The notes beneath the pieces were generated by a model. The model was not told the DNA's origin. It saw only the letters and a list, made by a program, of their open reading frames with translations, and made no database searches. From an uncultured Coriobacteriaceae bacterium (GTDB taxonomy: Bacteria > Actinomycetota > Coriobacteriia > Coriobacteriales > Atopobiaceae), in contig CACXZL010000029.1 in the NCBI GenBank assembly GCA_902772085.1, forward strand, positions 1 to 10,733: a stretch of 10,733 nt of DNA, written 5' to 3'. This document shows, piece by piece, positions 1-5,170 of the stretch; positions within the stretch are counted from its first letter, which is position 1; each line of letters starts with the position of its first letter. The position numbers and the translations under genes were made by a program.

Positions 1-160
1 CAAACGCATCCGATTGCCCGAAGTCGAGCAGGAGATTGGTGAGCGTCCCCGCATGCGCGTAGCAAAGATGGAGCGAGAGGCCATGCTCCGCACGCAAGCC
101 TTCGCGCGGCGTGTTCTCTGTAAGGACGGTCGTGGTGAGGGCGCATGCCACATCATTCAT
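1..160 (-). CDS. MBL-fold metallohydrolase, N-terminal fragment (runs off the left edge)
   Basis: Only the first 53 codons are inside the window; the gene continues past base 1. The start is the ATG at 160-158, preceded on the minus strand by GGGAGG seven bases upstream. Residues 13-31 contain an ENT motif, then GL, then AEHGLSLH. Residues 43-53 give LLLDFGQSDAF. This ENT...GL..EHGLSL...DTG.SD.F layout is typical of the metallo-beta-lactamase-fold subfamily related to the methanogen 7,8-dihydropterin-6-methyl-4-(beta-D-ribofuranosyl)-aminobenzene-5'-phosphate synthase. The metal-binding HxHxDH motif would lie downstream, outside the window, so catalysis cannot be judged. One small deviation is Phe instead of Thr in the usual DTG. 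Substrate is unknown for most bacterial members. It may be cotranscribed with the LytTR regulator upstream, but about 420 nt separate them. Confidence 0.82.
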   Translation of the reverse strand, partial: MNDVACALTTTVLTENTPREGLRAEHGLSLHLCYAHAGTLTNLLLDFGQSDAF

Positions 161-383
161 CGTAAAGCCTCCCGCGCCGCTCAAGATCGTAGCGGATAGT
201 CGTCATGCTCAAACGATACCACCAGTCCAGTGCCGGCATGACCAAAACATGTTTCGAATTGAGCGGACAACAATGGCATGCTGAAGAAATACGTGCGCCC
301 ACAGCACCGAGTGCTTCGTCATCCAAAGAAGGGCCTACGTGCGAGGAGCAATCCGTTTTGTCTGTCGCGTGAGGCGCGGGCGC

Positions 384-468
384 GACGGGAAAGTGCCTGC
401 GACGGGCAAAGGCCCGCGATGAGCAAAGGCCCGCGACGAGCAAAGGCCCGCGACGAGCAAAGGCCCGC
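384..468. repeat. 17-bp tandem repeat (minisatellite), about five copies
   Basis: Consecutive 17-bp units have the consensus GACGAGCAAAGGCCCGC. Copies at 435-451 and 452-468 are identical. Those at 401-417 (GACGGG start) and 418-434 (GATGAG start) differ by one base each from the consensus. The copy at 384-400 is more diverged, and a partial unit starts at 469. The period is not a multiple of three, so a protein repeat is unlikely. No spacers separate the units, so this is not a CRISPR array. In the 401-417 copy, GGGC-AAAG-GCCC can fold into a small hairpin. The repeat sits between two minus-strand genes. Confidence 0.9.
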
Positions 469-553
469 GACGAGCCAGACCTTGCCGCCAAGCGCCTCGT
501 CATGGCACCGGATGGCGTCGAAGCCCATCATCGCCAGATCGCCGCGCCGCACA

Positions 554-578
554 CGCGGGGCGGCGACCTGGCCCCGCG
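554..578 (-). terminator. GC-rich hairpin just past the LytTR stop (possible terminator without U-tract)
   Basis: CGCGGGGC (554-561) and GCCCCGCG (571-578) form a perfect 8-bp inverted repeat with a 9-nt loop, starting three bases after the regulator's stop codon on the minus strand. It is not followed by a T run in either direction, so it does not meet the standard Rho-independent definition. It could slow transcription or protect the 3' end of the mRNA. Confidence 0.35.
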
Positions 579-580
579 CC

Positions 581-1393
581 TTATGTGCACAGCCTCTCGT
601 CGAGCTGCTTGCGAAAGGCCGTGTACTTTCTCTCGGGTATGGGGAGCTCCGTCCCGTCGGTCATGGTCAAGCGAAATCGCCTGACGCTGCGGACGTAGTG
701 GGGGTTGACCAGGTAGCTGGCGTGGCAGCGCAGAAACAGGTGCCCGTAGCTGCGGGCCAGCGCCGCGATGGGCGCGCGCACCTCTACGGCCTCGCCGGGT
801 GTGTGCACCACGCTGTGCTTGCCGCCCCTTGCGGACTCTGCCCACTGGATGCTGTCGGAGAGGAAGAAGCAGTCCGACTTGTCCGCGCCGTGCAGATGGA
901 TCCTCTCGCTCTTGTGCGGCATTATGACACCGTCTGCGTAAATATGGTGGAAGTGCACGCCGTAGATCTCGTCGTCGGCGTGCTTGGCGTGCGGGTTCGA
1001 TATGTGGCACACGAGGATGCGTGGCACCCTGCTCCTGTTGCCCTGCGCGTCAACCACCAAGCGCATGCACCAGCTTAGTTGAAGACGCTGAAACACGCTG
1101 AGCTCGTGGCCGTCGGGATAGTGCGTCACCAACGTGTAGGCGAGCATGACCTCGCACGTGGACGGGTGGCCCGATATGTGCGTCACCACGAGGTTGCCCA
1201 TGGTGAAGGTGAGGTCGTGCTCCTCCCGGCCCCAGGCCTCAAACATCTTCGCACGTCCGCGAATGAACTGCCCCTCGGCAGGCCCGTACCACAGCGCGTC
1301 CTCGTCCATGCTGCTCAAGAACGGCGTCACGTCGTTGTCATAGTAGCGCATGATGATGTCGGCTGAAAGATCGGCGATCTCCTGCTGGTTCAT
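581..1393 (-). CDS. SnoaL-like / LytTR transcriptional regulator
   Basis: A 270-residue protein with two parts. Residues 1 to about 135 look like a SnoaL/NTF2-like alpha+beta cone domain (helical start, then DEDALWYGP, then strands around residues 63-111 with an aromatic, polar pocket). Residues about 165-268 are a LytTR DNA-binding domain, with the family hallmark FLRCHASYLVNPHYV (220-234) followed by a strand and PIPERKY (251-257). LytTR domains bind pairs of short direct repeats; the front domain probably senses a small ligand, which is inference. There is no receiver domain, so control by a histidine kinase is not expected. The ATG at 1393 is chosen over an upstream ATG at 1453 because GGGAG lies five bases before it and residues before it do not fit the domain. 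It is divergent from the secreted protein at 1605, a plausible target. Confidence 0.85.
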   Translation of the reverse strand: MNQQEIADLSADIIMRYYDNDVTPFLSSMDEDALWYGPAEGQFIRGRAKMFEAWGREEHDLTFTMGNLVVTHISGHPSTCEVMLAYTLVTHYPDGHELSVFQRLQLSWCMRLVVDAQGNRSRVPRILVCHISNPHAKHADDEIYGVHFHHIYADGVIMPHKSERIHLHGADKSDCFFLSDSIQWAESARGGKHSVVHTPGEAVEVRAPIAALARSYGHLFLRCHASYLVNPHYVRSVRRFRLTMTDGTELPIPERKYTAFRKQLDERLCT

Positions 1394-1509
1394 GATGTCT
1401 CCCGAGGTGCGCGCGTTTGCCCGCTTTGGGTCCGATAAACAAGACCTTATCATTCCGACGTGACGAGCAAGTCATTGTTGCCCAATTACGCGTTATTTTC
1501 GCAAACGTA

Positions 1510-1539
1510 TTGAACAAATTGCTGGGCGCATGGTGTAAT
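1510..1539 (+). promoter_or_regulatory. Extended -10 promoter for the secreted protein gene
   Basis: TTGAAC (1510-1515) and TGTAAT (1534-1539) are separated by 18 bp, and TG sits one base before the -10 (1531-1532), an extended -10 motif. Transcription would start near 1546. The surrounding stretch is AT-richer than the rest of the window. It lies in the 211-nt divergent gap shared with the LytTR regulator. Confidence 0.55.
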
Positions 1540-1604
1540 TGAGTCACCAAGAGGGACCGTCGATGCAAAAGGGACGCATCGCCCGAAGAAAGAAGGTGGA
1601 AAAA

Positions 1605-2195
1605 ATGAAGAAGACCAGAGTGGCATTTCTCGTTTGCGCCCTGATGGCGCTCATCCTGTGCGCGGCGCCGGCGCACGCGCTCGCAACCGAGGCGCCCGGC
1701 CTCGCGTCTGCGGAGGAGCAGATCGCGTTCGTCGAAGAGGGCCTTGAGCTGGAAGTGGGCGATGCGGAGGACGACGCCCGGACTGGCGACGGACGTCTTG
1801 ATATCCGTACTCTTGCCGGCACTCGTGAGCGCTCGGCGGGTTTTGGCAAGGCCGTCGGGGGCGTAGACGTCAAGCCGTCCGCGGGCCTGGTCTCCATCCA
1901 AAGAATCGGTCCAGGCTCGCTGGTTAGCCTGGACCTTGGTGACGGAGCCGAGTTCGACGCGGTGCTGGAGCAACGCTACCCCGCCACAGAGGCGGACAGG
2001 CTCGTGCCCGCAAGGCTTCCGCGCTTCGATGTTTCCAGAGCGAACAGCGTCGCTATTTCGATTGAGGACGACAATGACTCCTTGAAGAGCCTGCTTGGCA
2101 ATAATTATGCGGATAACATCGCGGGAGGTACCAGACTACAGTACGTGTATCCCATAGACGGTGCGGGCTACGAGGCCCTGGCAAGAGCCTCGTAG
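1605..2195 (+). CDS. Secreted protein of unknown function with Sec signal peptide
   Basis: A 196-residue protein. Residues 1-27 form a classical signal peptide: MKKTR, a hydrophobic core (VAFLVCALMALILC) and a small-residue cleavage region around AAPAHALA. The mature part of about 170 residues begins with an acidic stretch (residues ~28-58, many Glu and Asp) and has no further membrane segment, Cys pair, LPxTG anchor or recognised domain. The start is the ATG at 1605, with AGAAGG eight bases upstream. An in-frame ATG at 1563 also has a good site (GAGGGA, six bases away) and would add 14 residues rich in Lys/Arg; I prefer 1605 because it gives a standard signal peptide. It has its own promoter and terminator, so it is monocistronic. 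Divergence from the LytTR gene suggests control by that regulator. Function not recognised. Confidence 0.75.
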   Translation: MKKTRVAFLVCALMALILCAAPAHALATEAPGLASAEEQIAFVEEGLELEVGDAEDDARTGDGRLDIRTLAGTRERSAGFGKAVGGVDVKPSAGLVSIQRIGPGSLVSLDLGDGAEFDAVLEQRYPATEADRLVPARLPRFDVSRANSVAISIEDDNDSLKSLLGNNYADNIAGGTRLQYVYPIDGAGYEALARAS

Positions 2196-2221
2196 GCGAT
2201 GCGCCAAACAATGCCAAATAA

Positions 2222-2260
2222 AAGATGCTGGCTCGGGAATGGTCCCTGGCCAGCTTTTTT
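2222..2260 (+). terminator. Rho-independent terminator of the secreted protein gene
   Basis: GCTGGC (2227-2232) pairs with GCCAGC (2249-2254), with an inner GGGA/TCCC stem (2235-2238 with 2243-2246), followed directly by six T (2255-2260). It starts about 30 nt after the stop codon at 2195. Confidence 0.9.
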
Positions 2261-2839
2261 ATGGAATAGGGTGGAACAGGGGGGCGCGTTTGGTGTACCA
2301 AAATGGACCACGTGACTCGCCCTCTATCCCACGGAGGTGATAACGCGCAACATGACAAGTGGTCGAACGCGACGCCGCGCGTAAGCTTTGCACACGACGC
2401 TGCCGCCATCCTTGGCGGGAGGATACGGTTGCGCCGGCCCCCTTTCCCTCGCGTGAGGCTCCCAATCTCGTCACGACCTCGTCACGACCTCTTCGGCATC
2501 TCAAGCTCAGCGCCGCGCGATATCCCGAAGCACACAACAAGCTCGCCCTTGTTGCCAAGCGATAGGCGCAGTTATGCAAGCACATGACCTTCACCAGACA
2601 CACGTTGTCTGGCACGGCAGATAAGGGCAACGGGGCATGCCATAGGTGGCAGCGCGCTCGAGGTCCGACGACTCTTGATACAAGCGCCTGCCGACCTGAT
2701 GCAACGATCGGGCACGTGCCGTACCATCCCGCCCGACTGATCGTGGCCTGCTCGATGACGTGCGCCCAGCCCGCCCTGCTGTCCCGGCCGAATCTGCGTC
2801 GCACGGAGCGCGCGACGATGCGGGGCAACTGCAGACGGG
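2261..2839. other. Hairpin-rich stretch without a convincing gene
   Basis: About 580 nt with no frame that looks like a real protein on either strand; the longest (about 190 codons, minus strand) is Arg/Cys-rich and has no domain I recognise. Short inverted repeats include TTTGGT-GT-ACCAAA (2289-2302), CCGCCA-TCCT-TGGCGG (2403-2418), CCAGACA-CACGT-TGTCTGG (2594-2612) and TGCCA-TAGG-TGGCA (2638-2651). CTCGTCACGAC occurs twice in tandem (2467-2488). A nine-base perfect complement of the 16S rRNA 3' end, GGAGGTGAT, lies at 2333-2341 but no good reading frame follows at normal spacing. It could be a decayed gene or an untranslated RNA region; nothing decides between these. Confidence 0.4.
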
Positions 2840-2932
2840 TTATGCGTCGACGATGCCGATTCCGGCCCCTCCCGTAAGCGCCGCCATGCGATCCTCCCAG
2901 CCGTCCGAGGCAATGAAGTCACGGAGCCCCAT
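2840..2932 (-). CDS. Possible 30-residue peptide downstream of the acyltransferase
   Basis: An ATG at 2932 opens a 30-codon frame ending in TAA (2842-2840). It begins MGLRDFIASDGWEDRMAA and ends in a Gly-rich LTGGAGIGIVDA. A G-run (six G) lies nine bases before the ATG, and an in-frame stop lies eight codons upstream, so the frame is closed on both sides. By hand count 23 of 30 codons end in G or C, like neighbouring genes. It starts 39 nt after the acyltransferase stop in the same direction, so it could be its operon partner. The GG pair followed by a short hydrophobic tail resembles a double-glycine leader junction, but the tail would be only eight residues. It may equally be the surviving N-terminus of a decayed gene, since the region beyond it is non-coding. 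Confidence 0.35.
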   Translation of the reverse strand: MGLRDFIASDGWEDRMAALTGGAGIGIVDA

Positions 2933-2971
2933 CTCGCGCGTCCCCCCGTTCCACTATGCATGCGCGCCTTC

Positions 2972-4207
2972 CTAGACGGCTGCGACCCCACACAGCTTAG
3001 CGTCTTCCGAGTGCCTCACCTCGCACGCTATCCCCGCGTCGGAGAGCTCGGCGAGGAACGCGTCTACGTACTTCTGCGACGAGAAGTTCTGCGCCAGCAT
3101 CAAGAAGAAGTGCTGGTTGATGCACGCGATTTCGCAAAGGACGTCCGTCACCCCAGGGCTGGCGATGACGTACAGCTCCTCGATGTATGGGTCGAGGGGA
3201 CCAAAGCTCCTGCTGTTGGCATACGATACGGCGATGCTCCATCGCGGGACTCCGGCAAACTTGGCCACCATGTCCATCTTCATCTGCAGCGGCATCTGCG
3301 CCATCTGAGCGCGCCTCGCCTTCTTCTGCTTTATCGTCCAGAGCGCGTTCTCCGGCATCGTCTGCAGCATGAGCTGGCCTCGGGCGACGGTGCATGCTTT
3401 CGAAATATTGCTCAGGTCCATGTCCCTGGGAAAGTCCAGCTCCGCGGTGTCCGCAAACATCCGGTAGCTGTCGTTGTTGCCCAGAATCGCCTTGTGGTCG
3501 CAGGCCACGGCGACGCTCAGGGTCTTGTCGCTGGTGGGGTCGGCGCGTCTTACGGCCTTCGCCCAGAACACCGAGACGACGGTGTTTGGGCTGGCGTCGT
3601 TGTCCTTGCAATATCGCATCAGCTGTTCCTCGGAGAGCATCAGGTAGTAGCAGCGACCTGTAGTGCCGTCATCCAGCCGGTAGAAATCGCCCTCGGTCTC
3701 CTTTTGGTAGAGCGGCGGTTCCGCCCCGTCGATGTCGAGCCCGGCGAACGGGTCTCCGACCTCGGACTCCGGAATCTCGCTGCCGGGCAGCCTGAAGCCC
3801 TCGGAATCGAATGCCTGGCCGGTCTTGCGGCTGAGATACAGGTACAGCACGCTTTTCATATACGGCATGACGCCGGCTCCGTCGGTGAGGGCGTGAGAAA
3901 TCTCGAAGGCGAGGCGCCTGCCCTCGTACTTGAAGGCGCCCAGATGGTAGTTCGCCTCTTCGGACCGCAGGTCGATGGGCTCCCACGTGTTCCGTACCGT
4001 CATGGGGAGCGGGTTCGGCTTCGCGACCAAATCGCTGCCGTCCGACTCCGCCCGCACGTAGAAATAGGGAAAACGCCCCCGAAGCTCCTCTGCGACCTCC
4101 TGCAGGATATCTCCGTCCACCGGTTCGGTGAGGGTGACGGATATGCCCATGGTGTTTGGAAAGCCCGGCGTGCTCATGTATAGGTTTGGTTCGTAGTATT
4201 CCGCCAT
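2972..4207 (-). CDS. Stand-alone condensation/alcohol-acetyltransferase-fold acyltransferase
   Basis: A 411-residue protein of the CoA-dependent acyltransferase superfamily (chloramphenicol acetyltransferase fold, as in NRPS condensation domains, PapA-type enzymes and alcohol acetyltransferases). The active-site motif HHxxxDG appears as S104-H105-ALT-D109-G110: the catalytic second His and the Asp-Gly are present, the first His is Ser, as in many non-NRPS members. An N-terminal half (to about 190) and a C-terminal half carrying the long-range SYANSRSFGPLDP segment match the two-lobed fold and usual length of 400-450 residues. It has no carrier-protein or adenylation domain, so it most likely moves an acyl group from CoA to a small hydroxyl or amine acceptor in the cytoplasm. 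The ATG at 4207 has AAGGGGG six bases upstream. It is divergent from the exporter operon; a role in modifying exported cargo is speculation. Confidence 0.78.
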   Translation of the reverse strand: MAEYYEPNLYMSTPGFPNTMGISVTLTEPVDGDILQEVAEELRGRFPYFYVRAESDGSDLVAKPNPLPMTVRNTWEPIDLRSEEANYHLGAFKYEGRRLAFEISHALTDGAGVMPYMKSVLYLYLSRKTGQAFDSEGFRLPGSEIPESEVGDPFAGLDIDGAEPPLYQKETEGDFYRLDDGTTGRCYYLMLSEEQLMRYCKDNDASPNTVVSVFWAKAVRRADPTSDKTLSVAVACDHKAILGNNDSYRMFADTAELDFPRDMDLSNISKACTVARGQLMLQTMPENALWTIKQKKARRAQMAQMPLQMKMDMVAKFAGVPRWSIAVSYANSRSFGPLDPYIEELYVIASPGVTDVLCEIACINQHFFLMLAQNFSSQKYVDAFLAELSDAGIACEVRHSEDAKLCGVAAV

Positions 4208-4293
4208 GTAGTGCCCCCTTCAGCATGCTTGTGTGATAGCGCGGGGTCTCAAAGAGAAACCGCATACACATTAAGGCATAGCCGCAGGGGGAT

Positions 4294-4392
4294 ATGGCTC
4301 AATCGGGTTTTCATGACACGCACATGGGGACGTTCCTATCGTTCGATCCTGCGCGGACGCTGTTGGCAAACTACGCGCCAACGATGGGATGA
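4294..4392 (+). CDS. Possible 32-residue peptide upstream of the exporter operon
   Basis: An ATG at 4294 opens a 32-codon frame ending in TGA (4390-4392), with an in-frame stop five codons upstream. The product contains FDPARTLLANYAPTMG at its C-terminus and has no Cys and no signal peptide. A run AGGGGG lies just before the ATG, but its spacing of about two to three bases is shorter than ideal. G/C at third positions is about two thirds (hand count), close to background, so coding is unproven. It sits where a precursor-peptide gene for the exporter might be expected, on the same strand. It could instead be a regulatory leader or chance. Confidence 0.3.
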   Translation: MAQSGFHDTHMGTFLSFDPARTLLANYAPTMG

Positions 4393-4395
4393 GAT

Positions 4396-4479
4396 ATGAA
4401 AAACAGGTCAAACAATGACATGCTTGATCCCCAAAGAACCTCGCAGTGCCTGGCGGTCGACCTTACGCTACCGTGCTGA
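4396..4479 (+). CDS. Possible 27-residue peptide with C-terminal Cys pair
   Basis: An ATG at 4396, three bases after the preceding small stop codon, opens a 27-codon frame ending in TGA (4477-4479). It starts MKNRSNNDML and ends SQCLAVDLTLPC, with Cys at 18 and at the last position. GGGAT lies about six bases before the ATG, inside the preceding ORF, so translational coupling is possible. A terminal Cys and Cys-x8-Cys spacing could allow a disulfide or thioether ring. There is no double-glycine or Nif11-like leader, and the frame is short enough to occur by chance. It is upstream of the 4541 promoter, so it would need its own transcript. Confidence 0.3.
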   Translation: MKNRSNNDMLDPQRTSQCLAVDLTLPC

Positions 4480-4540
4480 GCGGCGCGGCCATATGCGACC
4501 CACTCGCCACCTTTGTGGGCGGGCGGGCGTTTCCAGTGTA

Positions 4541-4567
4541 TATAATTTGGAGTATACGGTACTCCAA
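4541..4567 (+). promoter_or_regulatory. -10 box fused to a perfect operator-like inverted repeat
   Basis: A consensus TATAAT (4541-4546) is followed at once by TTGGAGTA (4547-4554), a 5-nt spacer TACGG, and TACTCCAA (4560-4567), an exact 8-bp inverted repeat. Transcription would start around 4553, inside the repeat, about 45 nt before the adaptor's GTG. No -35 resembling TTGACA lies 16-18 bp upstream (that position is G/C-rich). The layout fits a dimeric repressor covering the start site, or an operator for a regulator that compensates for a poor -35. A 5' stem-loop of the mRNA is an alternative reading. Confidence 0.6.
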
Positions 4568-4598
4568 TAAGGACAAGGACTGGCGCCGGGAGGAAGTT

Positions 4599-5168
4599 GT
4601 GCGGGAAGATAGCGATAAGACATCGAGCGACGACCTAGACGAATACATCCGGGTGAGCAGTCCGGGATTGCTGATCATCGCTGGTGCGATGACACTGGTG
4701 CTTGTCGCAACGGTCGTGTGGGGGTACATCGGGAAGATCCCGGTCACCACCACCGTGACAGGGTGCGTGGTCGGCGACGAGCAACTTAAGGAGGAACAAG
4801 CCCAGGACGGCAACGCAGACGCAGACGGCAAGGTCCCCGAAGGACCTTGGATCGTATGTTTCGTCGACTCCTCAAAGTACAGCGCGGAGCAGATCGAGCA
4901 GTTCGGCGACGACGTCACCATCAAGATGCCCGACCGCACCACATTCAAGGGAAAGATCGAGGTCGTGTCCTCGTACCCCCTGAGCAGGGATGAGGCGCGA
5001 TCGTACCTCAAGAACGGCGAGTGGGTGGCCGAGCAGTGCGTGAACAGCAACTACAGCTGGGGACTCGCCGTCCACGTCCACGAAGACATCTCCGGCCACC
5101 TGTTCACGACTCCCGAGGTCACCATCATCACCGACGAGGTTCCGCCGATCCGATTCCTTGCGAGGTAG
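4599..5168 (+). CDS. NHLM-type exporter adaptor (short HlyD-like membrane protein)
   Basis: A 189-residue protein. The GTG at 4599 is chosen because GGAGG lies five bases upstream and the promoter element at 4541-4567 would fall inside any longer version. Residues 10-22 (SDDLDEYIRVSSP) match the cytoplasmic lead-in of NHLM bacteriocin-system secretion proteins. Residues about 23-45 are one membrane span, and the rest is extracytoplasmic with beta-strand character (VTTTVTGCV, then FKGKIEVVSSYPLS, and a final PPIRFLAR matching the family's terminal Pro-Ile strand). Typical HlyD-type members are near 400 residues with a coiled-coil hairpin; here it is replaced by a short Asp/Glu/Ala linker (62-80). 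That suits a single-membrane cell with no outer-membrane channel. Its stop is two bases before the next gene, indicating tight coupling. Confidence 0.75.
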   Translation: MREDSDKTSSDDLDEYIRVSSPGLLIIAGAMTLVLVATVVWGYIGKIPVTTTVTGCVVGDEQLKEEQAQDGNADADGKVPEGPWIVCFVDSSKYSAEQIEQFGDDVTIKMPDRTTFKGKIEVVSSYPLSRDEARSYLKNGEWVAEQCVNSNYSWGLAVHVHEDISGHLFTTPEVTIITDEVPPIRFLAR

Positions 5169-5170
5169 CC

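Larger units (their letters stand above)
161..580. other. Intergenic region with minisatellite and GC hairpin
   Basis: This 420-nt gap lies between the 3' end of the LytTR regulator and the start of the metallohydrolase, both on the minus strand. It holds a 17-bp tandem repeat (384-468) and a GC-rich inverted repeat (554-578), described separately, plus a short hairpin AGCAC-CGA-GTGCT at 304-316. Open frames through it on either strand cross the 17-bp repeat in shifting phase and show no protein-like character, so I call none of them. I see no promoter for the metallohydrolase that is good enough to annotate. Confidence 0.6.
4208..4598. other. Divergent intergenic region before the exporter operon
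   Basis: This 391-nt gap separates the acyltransferase start from the GTG of the adaptor. It contains two tiny tandem ORFs (4294-4479), a 6-bp stem GTTGGC/GCCAAC (4362-4382) inside the first of them, a GGGC-rich run (4517-4529) and the TATAAT-plus-palindrome element (4541-4567). I could not find a convincing minus-strand promoter for the acyltransferase. Confidence 0.5.

Noticed and set aside
153..206. A 17-codon frame on the minus strand overlapping the metallohydrolase start (upstream ORF)
   Set aside because: The overlap GATGAATGA would allow coupling, but there is no clear ribosome site before its ATG and nothing else supports translation.
384..468. CRISPR array
   Set aside because: Units are directly adjacent with no spacers, the unit is only 17 bp and there are no cas genes in the window.
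278..1078. Long plus-strand open frame of 266 codons opposite the regulator
   Set aside because: It is antisense to the LytTR gene, which has clear domains and a good ribosome site; the frame also crosses the 17-bp repeat and has no recognisable protein features.
2259..2828. Minus-strand open frame of 189 codons in the gene-poor stretch
   Set aside because: Arg- and Cys-rich, no domain, passes through several inverted repeats and into the terminator region of the neighbouring gene.
2960..4183. Plus-strand open frame of 407 codons opposite the acyltransferase
   Set aside because: It is a high-GC shadow of the minus-strand gene, which carries the HxxxDG motif, fold-length match and a good start.
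4446..4598. Upstream ATG start for the adaptor, adding 51 residues
   Set aside because: The TATAAT box and palindrome would lie inside the coding region, the added residues do not match the family, and the GTG at 4599 has a strong ribosome site.
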